This document shows, piece after piece, positions 36,918-45,628 of a DNA stretch of 64,000 bases; within the stretch, counting starts at the first letter, position 1, and the number at the start of each line of letters is the position of its first letter. This DNA comes from Clostridioides difficile CD160 (GTDB taxonomy: Bacteria; Bacillota; Clostridia; Peptostreptococcales; Peptostreptococcaceae): contig NZ_AVHW01000040.1 in assembly GCF_000449425.2 (NCBI RefSeq), forward strand, positions 1 through 64,000. The letters run 5' to 3'. The notes under the pieces were generated by a model, which was given only the letters and a program-made list of their open reading frames with translations, was not told the origin of the DNA and did not search any database. A program made the translations under genes and the position numbers.

Positions 36918-37081
36918 TATTTATTAAAAGCCTCTAAAAAGTCTTATAGGTCTTTGTAGGTATCTCGCAAAGTGAAGTACATACATTATAGTATTGATGA
37001 AAATAGCTAATATTATTTTGCGTTGCTGTTTGTATCTTTTCTGTGAATCCCATTGACAAGTATAAAGCTAATAGATATACT

Positions 37082-37111
37082 AATAATAGTGACCACATGG
37101 TCACTATTATT
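37082..37111 (+). promoter_or_regulatory. TetR-family operator 1 (30-bp perfect palindrome)
   Basis: AATAATAGTGACCA (37082-37095) and TGGTCACTATTATT (37098-37111) are perfect arms around CA. The TGACC...GGTCA core is typical for TetR-type operators. It is 46 bases upstream of the regulator ATG. Confidence 0.8.
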
Positions 37112-37123
37112 CAACAAATAAAA

Positions 37124-37137
37124 TGACCGAGTGGTCA
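37124..37137 (+). promoter_or_regulatory. TetR-family operator 2
   Basis: TGACCGAGTGGTCA repeats the core of operator 1, and the right flank TGGTCACTA is identical. The two centres are 34 bp apart, close to three helix turns. The second site ends 20 bases before the regulator start, so binding there should block transcription or clearance. Confidence 0.75.
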
Positions 37138-37157
37138 CTATGCGAGGAGAACAGGTT

Positions 37158-37781
37158 ATGCCTACAAAATTATTTTTTGAGCTTAATGAAGATAAACAAA
37201 TGAAAATCATTAATGTGGTAACATCTGAATTTGCAACATATGGTTACACAAATAGTTCCACGAATAGAATGGTTAAAAACTCTGGCATCAGTAAAGGTAG
37301 TCTTTTTAAATATTTTTCTAATAAAGAAGAATTGTATTTCTTCATTCTTGATATTGTTACAGCAGAACTTATTGAAAATCTAGAAAAAATGACATCTAAC
37401 CTTCCACCTGAGTTATTTCAAAGAGTAATCGAGTATTCCATTTTAGAATTTACTTGGTATATTCATAATCTCGAAAAAGCAAAATTGGTAATAGGAGCTT
37501 TCAAAAAAAATGATACTGTGATTTATCGAAAGACTATGGAACGATATAAAATCAAAGAGCTAAATGTGTATTACAAGCTACTTGAAGATATTGATTTGAG
37601 TAATCTACGTTGGGATAAGCAGAAAACAATCAATCTTTTGAAGTGGTTTCTAAAAGGTTTTAATGAAGAATTTTTAGGAAGTGTTGAAATTGATAATTAT
37701 TCATTTGAACATATACAAAATGAATATATAAAGAGACTAACAGATTACATGGAAATATTAAAAATTGGGCTTTTGAGATAA
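37158..37781 (+). CDS. TetR/AcrR-family transcriptional regulator
   Basis: About 207 residues. The N-terminal HTH (KIINVVTSEFATYGYTNSSTNRMVKNSGISKGSLFKYFSNKEELYFFIL) is typical, and the C-terminal ligand-binding helices are not informative. A longer frame starts at 37131 but overlaps operator 2; ATG 37158 has GAGGAG eight bases before it. It probably represses itself and the downstream hydrolase, whose ribosome site begins at the stop codon region (15 bp gap). The ligand is unknown. Codon choice is slightly richer in C-ending codons than its neighbours, a weak hint of transfer. Confidence 0.88.
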   Translation: MPTKLFFELNEDKQMKIINVVTSEFATYGYTNSSTNRMVKNSGISKGSLFKYFSNKEELYFFILDIVTAELIENLEKMTSNLPPELFQRVIEYSILEFTWYIHNLEKAKLVIGAFKKNDTVIYRKTMERYKIKELNVYYKLLEDIDLSNLRWDKQKTINLLKWFLKGFNEEFLGSVEIDNYSFEHIQNEYIKRLTDYMEILKIGLLR

Positions 37782-37796
37782 AAGGAGGTGGCAGCT

Positions 37797-38603
37797 ATGT
37801 TTTGGAGAGCAAAAGAAGGAAGTGTCAGTATTGATGATACAGATATGGACTATATCTCTTTTGGAAATGGAAGTGACATTTTAATCATGCTTCCCGGTCT
37901 AGGAGACGGATTAAAGACAGTTAAGAGAATGGCTGTAACTATGGCTATAACATACAGAATGTATGCAAAAGACTACAAAGTATATGTTTTCAGCAGGAAA
38001 AATCATTTGAAAGAGGGCTACTCTACAAGAGATATGGCTAAAGACCAAGCTGAAGCTATGAAAATACTTGGTCTATCTAAGGCTAAAGTTTTAGGAATTT
38101 CTCAAGGTGGAATGATAGCACAATATCTTGCGATTGATTACCCTGATTTAGTTGAGAAACTTGTATTGGCTGTTACATTATCGAAGCAGAATGAAAATAT
38201 TCAAGAAGTGGTTGAAAATTGGATTAAGTTAGCAGAGCAAGAAAATTACAAAGGTCTAATGATTGATATAGCAGAAAAATCCTATTCAGAGAACTACTTA
38301 AGAAAATATCGTTTACTTTACCATCTACTTGGGAGAATAGGTAAGCCTAAAGATTTTAGTCGATTTCTCATACAAGCGACTTCTTGTATTCAGCATGATG
38401 CATATGTAGAGTTAGAGAATATTGTATGTCCTACTCTGATAATTGGGGGCAATAGCGACAAAATTGTTGGAGAGACATCTTTGCTTGAATTAGCTGATAA
38501 AATTAAGGACAACGAATTGTTTATATATAAAGGTCTTGGGCATGCATCATATGAGGAAGCAAAAGATTTTAATAATAGAGTTTTAACATTTTTATCAAAA
38601 TAA
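37797..38603 (+). CDS. Alpha/beta hydrolase
   Basis: About 268 residues, alpha/beta-hydrolase fold. The oxyanion loop region is LIMLPGLGDGL, the nucleophile elbow GISQGGM (Ser at about residue 103) and the late acid/His are in ICPT..GGNSDKIVG and GLGHASYEEA. No signal peptide is seen, so it is cytoplasmic. The start chosen is ATG 37797 behind AAAGGAGGTG; an upstream GTG lies within that site. It is co-transcribed with the TetR gene and likely acts on the inducer or a related ester. Substrate unknown. Confidence 0.85.
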   Translation: MFWRAKEGSVSIDDTDMDYISFGNGSDILIMLPGLGDGLKTVKRMAVTMAITYRMYAKDYKVYVFSRKNHLKEGYSTRDMAKDQAEAMKILGLSKAKVLGISQGGMIAQYLAIDYPDLVEKLVLAVTLSKQNENIQEVVENWIKLAEQENYKGLMIDIAEKSYSENYLRKYRLLYHLLGRIGKPKDFSRFLIQATSCIQHDAYVELENIVCPTLIIGGNSDKIVGETSLLELADKIKDNELFIYKGLGHASYEEAKDFNNRVLTFLSK

Positions 38604-38631
38604 AAATAAAGTATTATGAAAATAGAGTTGA

Positions 38632-38739
38632 TATGCCGTTCTGTATGTAACAATAAAGCAGGGAGAAAAAAGCGTCATCAACTATGCAAGGCAACTTTTT
38701 CAGAACTTACATCGAAAGACGAAAAGAGGTGCCTCATAA
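38632..38739 (+). pseudogene. Possible 3' remnant of a lost gene
   Basis: Between the hydrolase and ABC-F genes (333 bp) one frame reads YAVLYVTIKQGEKSVINYAR and on to ...LHRKTKRGAS before a stop: 35 sense-like codons directly after a TGA, with no start or ribosome site. Composition looks protein-like and unlike the surrounding AT-rich spacer. A 50-codon frame overlaps it (38616-38768, five Cys) but has no ribosome site. I cannot name the parent family. Confidence 0.35.
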
Positions 38740-38936
38740 ATAAGTGTCTTGTTCAAAATCATGATTGACTAGAATAGATTTTTCTACTACTTTTTATTAT
38801 AAATAATATAATGATAAAATTTACATTAAGTTAAATTGTTGTAAATATAACTAAAAATATTGGTAATACTTGATTTAAGTTTAAAAAGAATATATTATAG
38901 TATAGAATGTGTAAAATTTTTTTGAGAGGTGTTAAA

Positions 38937-40487
38937 ATGCTAGTAGTAGAAAACGTAAGTCACGGATTTGGTGCAAGAACAATATTAGAAAATGTATCTT
39001 TTAGACTTAGAAAAGGTGAACATATTGCACTAGTTGGCGCTAATGGAGAAGGAAAATCGAGTTTTTTAAATATAATAACAAAAAAGCTTATGCCAGATGC
39101 TGGAAATATAAAGTGGTCTTCAAGAGCTACAGTAGGTTACTTAGACCAACATACAGTACTAAGTAAAGGTAAAAGTATAAGAGAAGTACTTAGAGAAGCT
39201 TTTAAGCATATGTTTGATTTAGAGCAAGAAATGATTGCTATGTACGACAAGATGGGAGAAGCTGATGATGATGAGATGAGTAAGCTTCTTGAAGAAACAG
39301 CTGAAATACAAACTATACTTGAAAATAGTGGTTTTTATATGATAGATGCGAAGATACAAGAGGTTGCAAATGGTCTTGGTCTTGGAGAGATTGGTCTAGA
39401 TAAAGATGTAACTGACTTAAGTGGGGGACAGAGAACGAAAGTACTTCTTACTAAACTTCTACTTGAAAATCCAACTATTCTTATATTGGATGAGCCTACA
39501 AACTATTTAGATGAAGAACATATAACATGGCTTACTAGATATCTTCAAGAGTATGAAAATAGTTTTGTCCTAGTTTCTCATGATATTGAATTTATAAATA
39601 ATACTTGTAATGTAATATATCATATGGAAAATGGAGAACTAAATAGATATAAAGGAAACTATGATGAGTTTGTAAGACTTAACGATATAAAGAAACGTCA
39701 AGAAGAACAAGCTTATGACAAACAAGTTGAAGAAAGAAAGAGACTAGAGGACTTTGTAGCTAGAAATAAGGCTAGAGTAGCAACTAGAGGAATGGCTAAC
39801 AGTAGACAAAAGCAACTTGATAAGATGGAAATATTAGAAAGGCCAAAAGAAAAAATAAAGCCTACTTTCTCTTTTAAAGATGCTAGAGCAGCAAGTAAGA
39901 TAATTTTTGAAACAGAAAGTTTAATTTTAGGATATGATGAAGCATTGACAAAGCCACTTAATTTCCATCTAGAAAGAGGGAAGAAGATAGCTTTAAAAGG
40001 AATGAATGGTATTGGAAAATCTACTTTATTAAAGACTTTACTTGGAATAATAAAACCATTTGAAGGAAGTGTTAAGTTAGGTGACTATCTGGAAGTTGGA
40101 TATTTTGAACAAGAGAGTTCAAGAGAAAATAGCAACACACCTATGGATGAAATTTGGAGTGAATTCCCAGGATTTACAAACTTTGAGGTTAGACAAGCTC
40201 TTGCAAAATGTGGACTTACAAATGAACACATAACTAGTCAAATGAGAGTGCTAAGTGGTGGAGAAGCTGCAAAGGTTAGACTTTGTAAAGTAATGCTAAA
40301 AAATATAAATTTCTTAGTACTAGATGAGCCTACAAATCACTTAGATGTTGAAGCAAAAGACGAATTGAAGAAAGCCATAAAAGAATTTAAGGGAACAGTT
40401 CTTTTGGTATGTCATGAACCAGAATTCTATTCAGACATTGTTGATGATGTATGGAATATAGAAGATTTTACAACTAAAATAGTGTAG
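38937..40487 (+). CDS. ABC-F family ATPase (ribosome-associated type)
   Basis: 516-residue protein with two ABC domains and no membrane segment. Domain 1: GANGEGKSS, LSGGQRTKVLL, DEPTNYLD. Domain 2: GMNGIGKST, LSGGEAAKVRL, DEPTNHLD. A charged linker with many Lys/Arg/Glu (about 235-310) joins them and would be the arm reaching the ribosomal P/E site. Family members act in translation (EttA/YbiT type) or in antibiotic resistance by ribosome protection; this one looks like the YbiT-like housekeeping group, which I cannot prove. ATG 38937 follows GAGAGGTG; an upstream in-frame ATG at 38907 has no ribosome site. Confidence 0.9.
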   Translation: MLVVENVSHGFGARTILENVSFRLRKGEHIALVGANGEGKSSFLNIITKKLMPDAGNIKWSSRATVGYLDQHTVLSKGKSIREVLREAFKHMFDLEQEMIAMYDKMGEADDDEMSKLLEETAEIQTILENSGFYMIDAKIQEVANGLGLGEIGLDKDVTDLSGGQRTKVLLTKLLLENPTILILDEPTNYLDEEHITWLTRYLQEYENSFVLVSHDIEFINNTCNVIYHMENGELNRYKGNYDEFVRLNDIKKRQEEQAYDKQVEERKRLEDFVARNKARVATRGMANSRQKQLDKMEILERPKEKIKPTFSFKDARAASKIIFETESLILGYDEALTKPLNFHLERGKKIALKGMNGIGKSTLLKTLLGIIKPFEGSVKLGDYLEVGYFEQESSRENSNTPMDEIWSEFPGFTNFEVRQALAKCGLTNEHITSQMRVLSGGEAAKVRLCKVMLKNINFLVLDEPTNHLDVEAKDELKKAIKEFKGTVLLVCHEPEFYSDIVDDVWNIEDFTTKIV

Positions 40488-40515
40488 TGATTTAATTTAT
40501 TACTGGGGGGATTTC

Positions 40516-41157
40516 ATGAAAAAGTTTCTAAATATACTTTTTTCAACATGTATAAGTGTGGTTATAATAGTAGGAGTTATCAATTTTACTGTTGGGTTTA
40601 AACAACTATATTATTTTGACATTGATTATTTAAATATATCGGATTTGTCTGGTTTATCTAAAGATGATATAAAATTAAACTACGATTATCTGATTGATTA
40701 TAATTTAAATAAGAATGTGTCTGAGTTTAAGTTGCCTACATTAAAATCTTCTCCAGAAGGAAAGATACATTTTGAAGAAGTGAGAAATATATTTCAAAAT
40801 ATCAATAAACTAGCTAAAGTACTAATGATAGTATCTTTAGTAGGAATTATATTGAATGCAAAAAATAAAAATATAAAAATTTTAAAAACTACATCAATAA
40901 CGCTTATAATTATGCCATTATTATTGGCCATTCCAGTTTTATTGAACTTTGAAAAATCATTTATTATTTTTCATAAATTATTATTTAGAAACGATTATTG
41001 GATATTTAGTCCAGATTTAGACCCAGTTATAAATATGTTGCCAGAAGAATTCTTTTTTCATGCTGGTGTGATGATTTTAATGTTGATTTTATTAGTAAGC
41101 ATATTGCTTCTTATAATGTATAAGTTATGCAAATCGTCTAAAATAAAAACAAGATAG
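40516..41157 (+). CDS. TIGR01906/DUF1461 family integral membrane protein
   Basis: 213 residues with four or five helices: one at the N-terminus (about 4-24), then an extracytoplasmic loop with YLNISDLSGLSKDDIKLNYDYLIDYNL..., then three more helices (about 98-120, 125-145, 180-205). The loop pattern (I-x-N-Y-x-x-L-x-Y) is what I associate with TIGR01906/DUF1461. Function is unknown. It lies 28 bp after the ABC-F gene, with CTGGGGGGA before ATG, and may be co-transcribed. Confidence 0.75.
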   Translation: MKKFLNILFSTCISVVIIVGVINFTVGFKQLYYFDIDYLNISDLSGLSKDDIKLNYDYLIDYNLNKNVSEFKLPTLKSSPEGKIHFEEVRNIFQNINKLAKVLMIVSLVGIILNAKNKNIKILKTTSITLIIMPLLLAIPVLLNFEKSFIIFHKLLFRNDYWIFSPDLDPVINMLPEEFFFHAGVMILMLILLVSILLLIMYKLCKSSKIKTR

Positions 41158-41176
41158 ATTAAAAGTATACAATAAA

Positions 41177-41237
41177 AATAGCTATGTAATAATATTTAGA
41201 CTAAAAGTAGTTAATAAATATTTATGCATAGCTATTT
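41177..41237. terminator. Bidirectional terminator between convergent genes
   Basis: AAATAGCTATG (41177-41187) pairs with CATAGCTATTT (41227-41237), and inner ATAATATTT/AAATATTTAT extends the stem. Confidence 0.8.
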
Positions 41238-41248
41238 CTAATGAAAAA

Positions 41249-41509
41249 TTATTTTTTACTAGTAATTTTAACTAAATCTTGAAATTTTCCCATAATATAA
41301 TTATAATTATCTTTTTTATGAGGTAGCATGCAACTACTGCAATCCTTGATACCTTTATCTGTATACTTGAAGTTTCCACCACAATTTTCTCCTAAAGCAT
41401 ACAAAGGACAATAGCAAAATAAACAGTTAAATTCCTCTGGTTTATTAGTTTTATGACAAGGGAAAAATTCACAATCTTTGTGATTAAAAAACTTATAATT
41501 TTCGCCCAT
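41249..41509 (-). CDS. Cysteine-rich small domain protein
   Basis: 86-residue protein with nine cysteines, in the order C-x4-C, C-x2-C-x-C, C, C-x2-C (KDCEFFPCH, NCLFCYCPLY, ENCGG, DCSSCMLPH). It matches the Cys_rich_small family, a likely metal-binding domain often linked to cobalamin or Fe-S related loci, though no such genes are adjacent. The ATG follows AGGAGGA on the minus strand. Function unknown. Confidence 0.8.
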   Translation of the reverse strand: MGENYKFFNHKDCEFFPCHKTNKPEEFNCLFCYCPLYALGENCGGNFKYTDKGIKDCSSCMLPHKKDNYNYIMGKFQDLVKITSKK

Positions 41510-41634
41510 ATTTTCCTCCTAAATTAAATAAAATTTAAATCTTTTATAACTATATAAGATTTTGGTGATAATATAATTATACTAAATATTTTTATTAATA
41601 GTTGATAATATAGTACTATTAATCATAGTATTAA

Positions 41635-41643
41635 TGGTATAAT
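41635..41643 (+). promoter_or_regulatory. Extended -10 promoter ahead of hflX
   Basis: TGGTATAAT matches TGnTATAAT, 73 bases before the GTG start. No strong -35 is seen. Confidence 0.45.
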
Positions 41644-41716
41644 TAGTCAACAGAAAAATAATGTAAATGTATTTTGTAATTAGAATATGTTTTATAACAA
41701 AAAATGAGGTGATTAA

Positions 41717-43000
41717 GTGAAAGAAATTCAAGAAAGAGCACTTCTTGTAGGTCTGAATTTGACAACAATAGTGAAAAAAAGTGATGATATAGACACTAGT
41801 GAATCCATGGAAGAATTAAAAGAATTAACAAAAGCTGCTGGTGCAGAGGTTGTGGGTAGCTTAATTCAAAATAAGCACTCCATAGATGCAGCTTATTATA
41901 TAGGAAAAGGCAAGGTGGAAGAAATAAGAGCGTATAGTGACTCATTGGATGCCACTTTAGTAATTTTCAATGACGAATTATCTGGTGCTCAAATCAGAAA
42001 TATAGAAAATGTTGTTGGAAGAAAAGTAATAGATAGAACGACCTTGATTCTAGATATATTTGCTCAAAGGGCACTTAGTAAAGAAGGAAAATTGCAGGTT
42101 GAATTAGCACAATTAAAATATAGATTACCACGACTTTATGGAATGGGTGGTGAGATGAGTAGAACAGGTGCAGGAATTGGAACTAGAGGTCCTGGAGAAC
42201 AAAAACTAGAAATAGATAAAAGACATATACTTAATAAAGCAGCAGACATAAGACGTGAACTTAGAGAAGTAAAAAAGAATAGAGAGACACAGAGAGTTAA
42301 GCGTTTAAAATCAAATATACCGATTGTAGCACTTGTTGGGTATACAAATGCAGGAAAATCTACCCTACTAAACGAATTAATAAAGACACACAAGGATTAT
42401 GAACAAGAAAAAGAAGTTTTTGTAAAAGATATGCTTTTTGCAACTCTAGATGTAACTTTAAGAAAGGCACTTTTGCCAAATAAAAAAGAATTTTTAGTAG
42501 TAGATACTGTTGGATTTGTAAGCAAACTTCCCCATGATTTAGTAGAGGCATTTAAAGCAACATTGGAAGAAGTACAATATGCAGACTTAATTTTGCATGT
42601 AATTGATGCAACAAATACTAGTTATGAATTGCAAAAAAGTACAACTGAAGGTGTGTTAAAAGAACTTGGTGTAAATGATAAAAAACATATACTTGTATAT
42701 AATAAGGTCGATAAGCTAGAATTGGATATATATCCTAAAAGTCAAGAAGATATTGTGTATATTTCTGCTAAACAAGGCATAAATATGGATAAGCTATTAA
42801 ATATGATAGAAAGTGCTTTAATGGAAAATACCTATTCGGTAAGCTTTATGTTACCTTATGAGAGAGGTGATATATTTAGTAGAATAAAAGATAAATATAA
42901 TGTGGAGAATTTTGAGTATGGGGAAAATGGTATAGCATTAGATGTAAACTTGGATGAAGAAGATTTTAGTATCTATAGAGAGTACATATTAGAAAAATAG
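41717..43000 (+). CDS. hflX: GTPase HflX (ribosome-splitting)
   Basis: 427-residue GTPase that binds the 50S subunit and splits stalled ribosomes, mainly under stress. The N-terminal HflX domain contains GKGKVEEIRAYSDSLDATLVIFNDELSGAQIRNIE and the glycine-rich MGGEMSRTGAGIGTRGPGEQKLE. The G domain contains GYTNAGKST (about 209-217), the switch DTVGFVSKLPH and the NKVD base-recognition motif. The start is GTG behind GAGGTG. The next gene starts a few bases after its stop. Confidence 0.94.
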   Translation: MKEIQERALLVGLNLTTIVKKSDDIDTSESMEELKELTKAAGAEVVGSLIQNKHSIDAAYYIGKGKVEEIRAYSDSLDATLVIFNDELSGAQIRNIENVVGRKVIDRTTLILDIFAQRALSKEGKLQVELAQLKYRLPRLYGMGGEMSRTGAGIGTRGPGEQKLEIDKRHILNKAADIRRELREVKKNRETQRVKRLKSNIPIVALVGYTNAGKSTLLNELIKTHKDYEQEKEVFVKDMLFATLDVTLRKALLPNKKEFLVVDTVGFVSKLPHDLVEAFKATLEEVQYADLILHVIDATNTSYELQKSTTEGVLKELGVNDKKHILVYNKVDKLELDIYPKSQEDIVYISAKQGINMDKLLNMIESALMENTYSVSFMLPYERGDIFSRIKDKYNVENFEYGENGIALDVNLDEEDFSIYREYILEK

Positions 43001-43007
43001 GTTGAAT

Positions 43008-43685
43008 ATGGATATTAATTGGGAAAATATAGATAATCTTCAAGATTATTTTATAACCTATCTTCTTTATAAAGAATCTAAAACAGTATCTCAAATTAGT
43101 AAGATTAGAAATATTTCAAATACTGAGGCAAGCGAGCAACTTATACAAGCAAAATTGAAAATAAAAGAAATGCAAAAAGAGGATTTTGAGGCATCTAAGG
43201 ATATTTTGGATAAATTTTTAGAATTAGATAAAATCAAGAGACTTGATTTTATGGATAGCTTAGATGACGAAAAAATGGTATACTTTAAGAGAAAGGTTTT
43301 CAAAAGAATCCTTGTGGAAAAAAATGCTGAAGATTTAATTGTTTTAATTTGGGCGACAGGTGAGCTAAAAGATGATAGATTCTTGAAATTACTTCATCAG
43401 CTCACAAACCACAGACACTCAGATATTAGAAGGATAACTTATTCAGCAATAAGAAAGATTGAATCACCAATTAGTAGAGAAGTATTACAAAAAGGTCTCT
43501 ACGATAAAAATGCACAAACTAGGCAGTATTGTGCAAAAGCTCTTTCAAAATTAGGAGATGAAAACAGTTTAAAGATTTTACATCAGTTGAAAGACAAGAA
43601 TAAGAATTTTGAAAAAGAGTATGTGCTTAGAGCTTATGACGAAGCCATTAAAGCATTGGAAGATGCGAAAAATTTGAAAAAGTAA
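43008..43685 (+). CDS. HEAT-repeat protein
   Basis: About 225 residues. The N-terminal 65 residues look like a helix-turn-helix-type fold (YFITYLLYKESKTVSQISKIRNISNTEASEQL). The C-terminal half has three alpha-helical HEAT/PBS-type repeats (DRFLKLLHQLTNHRHSDIRRITYSAI, ISREVLQKGLYDKNAQTRQYCAKAL, NSLKILHQLKD...). It begins 7 bp after hflX; TTG 43002 or ATG 43008 could start it, and the weak ribosome site suggests translational coupling to hflX. Probably a protein-binding scaffold; partner unknown. Confidence 0.75.
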   Translation: MDINWENIDNLQDYFITYLLYKESKTVSQISKIRNISNTEASEQLIQAKLKIKEMQKEDFEASKDILDKFLELDKIKRLDFMDSLDDEKMVYFKRKVFKRILVEKNAEDLIVLIWATGELKDDRFLKLLHQLTNHRHSDIRRITYSAIRKIESPISREVLQKGLYDKNAQTRQYCAKALSKLGDENSLKILHQLKDKNKNFEKEYVLRAYDEAIKALEDAKNLKK

Positions 43686-43770
43686 TTTTTTATTAAAGCA
43701 ATTTGTTTACTTAATGATGTATTTCTAGAGTTTAACAAGGTAATAAATAAATTAATGGGAGGGGTTTCAA

Positions 43771-44214
43771 ATGATAGTAAGACGTTGTGCAGGTGGAGTA
43801 GTTTTTTATGCTAATAAAGTACTTATTGTAAAAAATGATAGAGGTGAATGGACACTTCCAAAAGGTAAGATACTTGGAGGGGGACTTCCATATGAGAGTG
43901 CTGTTCAAAGAGTAAAAGTAGAAACTGGCATAGATGCTAAAATGATAGATGTAGCTGGCGACACTATGTATGAATTTTTCTCAAGAAGTAGACAACAAGA
44001 AGTTTGTAATGCAATAATGTGGTATGTTATGGAAGCTTGTAACACTGATTGTGTACTTGCTCCTGAATTCCAAGAAGGTGGATTTTATAAAGTTAAGGAT
44101 GCTTTAGAAATGTTGTCACATCACAAAGAGCAAGCTTTAGTAGAAGTATCTTATAAAAAGTTTAAAGAATTAAAGAAATTAGTTTCAGAGGGCGATGATG
44201 TTCCAGCAAATTAA
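43771..44214 (+). CDS. Nudix-fold protein with degenerate Nudix box
   Basis: 147 residues. WTLPKGKI and the following region clearly align with the Nudix signature G-x5-E-x7-R-E-U-x-E-E-x-G-U, using G32 and G53-I54. But the residues at the conserved acidic/Arg positions are G38 (for E), Q46 (for R), R47 (for E) and V50 (for E); only E51 of the metal-binding pair remains. It may have lost pyrophosphohydrolase activity or use another metal arrangement (E42 is near). The first 20 residues (RRCAGGVVFYANKVLIV) are normal. GGGAGGGG precedes ATG. It has its own terminator. Confidence 0.85.
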   Translation: MIVRRCAGGVVFYANKVLIVKNDRGEWTLPKGKILGGGLPYESAVQRVKVETGIDAKMIDVAGDTMYEFFSRSRQQEVCNAIMWYVMEACNTDCVLAPEFQEGGFYKVKDALEMLSHHKEQALVEVSYKKFKELKKLVSEGDDVPAN

Positions 44215-44235
44215 TAGTGAATCTAGAGAATTCTG

Positions 44236-44260
44236 AGGAAGGGTAGCCCCTTCCTTTTTT
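44236..44260 (+). terminator. Terminator after the Nudix gene
   Basis: AGGAAGGG (44236-44243), TAGC loop, CCCTTCCT (44248-44255), then a run of T. A compact, perfect intrinsic terminator. Confidence 0.92.
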
Positions 44261-44296
44261 AATTAAAAATATTTTAAACATAAATTATATAGTTTA

Positions 44297-44327
44297 TTTA
44301 GATTGTGATTTAGAAATCTAAATTTTT
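44297..44327 (+). terminator. Weak second hairpin with T run
   Basis: TTTAGATT (44297-44304) pairs with AATCTAAA (44315-44322), followed by TTTTT. It may be a backup terminator. The rest of the 307-bp gap up to 44521 is AT-rich without other features. Confidence 0.4.
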
Positions 44328-44521
44328 AGTGATTTATATCTAAAATTAGTAACTTATATTTGAAATAAAAATTAAAAAGTATACAATTTTATTATATAAT
44401 TGTTTTATAACAGTTATTAAAGAAATGATAAAAATCTATTTATTTTTTAGTAGAATAATTTTATATATAAATACATATTTGATGTATACCTTAAAAAATA
44501 ATTAAAATAGGAGGAAATATA

Positions 44522-45166
44522 ATGAGCAATTACAGGACATTACATGAATTTGGAACTGATGAAATAACAATTGAAAAGTCTGTTTTTATTGGATATGCTA
44601 AACCTATAAAGAGCGAAGAGGAAGCATTAGAATTTATAAATGAAATAAAGAAAAAGCACAAAGATGCAACTCATAATGTATGGGCTTATACAGTTGGACA
44701 AAATATGAATATACAAAGATATAGTGATGATGGAGAGCCACAAGGAACAGCAGGTATACCTACATTAGAGGTTATAAAAAAAGAAGATTTGAGAGATGTA
44801 GCAGTTGTTGTTACTAGGTATTTTGGAGGCACAAAATTAGGTGCAGGTGGTTTAGTTAGAGCTTATACAAAAGGTGCTAAGTTGGGATTGGAAGCAGGTA
44901 AGATAATTTATAAGGTAATGTATCAAGAAGTTAAGATTAAAATAGATTATACTCAACTTGGAAAAGTACAAAATGAATTAATGAATTTAAGGTATTTCAT
45001 AAAAGATACCATATATGAAGATAATGTCGAGATAATAGTGTATTCAAAGTTAGAGGATGTAGAAAAAGTATCAGAAAAAATGATTGATATAACAAATGGA
45101 ACAGGAAAAATAGTTTTAGGAGAAGAATTCTATTTATCTGAACAAAACGGAGAAATATTATTGTAA
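44522..45166 (+). CDS. IMPACT/YigZ family protein
   Basis: 214-residue protein of the YigZ/IMPACT family. The N-terminal UPF0029 domain shows KKHKDATHNVWAYTVG, RYSDDGEPQGTAGIPTLEVI and VVVTRYFGGTKLGAGGLVRAYTKGA. The C-terminal DUF1949-type ferredoxin-like domain follows (about 140-205). Eukaryotic IMPACT modulates Gcn2; the bacterial role is unsettled and may involve nucleic acid or ribosome binding. GGAGGAAA precedes ATG. It is monocistronic. Confidence 0.92.
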   Translation: MSNYRTLHEFGTDEITIEKSVFIGYAKPIKSEEEALEFINEIKKKHKDATHNVWAYTVGQNMNIQRYSDDGEPQGTAGIPTLEVIKKEDLRDVAVVVTRYFGGTKLGAGGLVRAYTKGAKLGLEAGKIIYKVMYQEVKIKIDYTQLGKVQNELMNLRYFIKDTIYEDNVEIIVYSKLEDVEKVSEKMIDITNGTGKIVLGEEFYLSEQNGEILL

Positions 45167-45222
45167 TCTAAAAAGATTAAAAGAGTTAATTATATTAAAC
45201 AGTCAAATTTTATCTTAAAATG

Positions 45223-45268
45223 AAAAGCCATTAAATTGTTTTAATCTAAATCAATTTAATGGCTTTTT
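45223..45268. terminator. Terminator shared by the YigZ and TauE/SafE genes
   Basis: AAAAGCCATTAAATTG (45223-45238) pairs perfectly with CAATTTAATGGCTTTT (45252-45267). The right arm overlaps the last codons of the minus-strand gene. Confidence 0.88.
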
Positions 45269-45628
45269 ATTAGACTTTGCACAGAATCCTTTTTTTACTT
45301 CAAATAAACCAACTAAAAGTAGAAATATCCCAAATATTTTTTTTAATATATCTGAAGATAGATAATTAGCTAACAGTGAACCAAATATGGCACCTAAAAC
45401 CCCAAATACAGCTATGGGTATAACCAATTTAAAAACTACATTTTTATTTTTTATATGTATAGCCAATGCTATAAGTGTCATAGGAATAGATGAAAGTAAA
45501 TTTACACTTTGAGCTATTTTAGTGTCGATACCAGCAAGTAAAACGAGTGCAGGTATAAGGATGGTTCCTCCACCCATTCCCATTCCTCCGATAATCCCTG
45601 CAAAAAATCCAATTAAAGCAAATAACAT
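45251..45628 (-). CDS. Half-size TauE/SafE-family membrane protein (second half)
   Basis: 125 residues, about four helices, beginning with LIGFFAGIIGGMGMGGGTILIPALVLLAGI, the family repeat motif. TauE/SafE sulfite/sulfonate exporters normally have about 250 residues with two such repeats. Here the two repeats are on separate genes whose stop and start overlap (TAATG), so they are translated together and probably form a heterodimer. Substrate is unknown; organic or inorganic sulfur anions are typical. Confidence 0.82.
   Translation of the reverse strand: MLFALIGFFAGIIGGMGMGGGTILIPALVLLAGIDTKIAQSVNLLSSIPMTLIALAIHIKNKNVVFKLVIPIAVFGVLGAIFGSLLANYLSSDILKKIFGIFLLLVGLFEVKKGFCAKSNKKPLN

Noticed and set aside
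38616-38768. 50-codon Cys-rich open frame as a gene
   Set aside because: No ribosome site, overlaps the more protein-like remnant frame, and shows no recognisable pattern.
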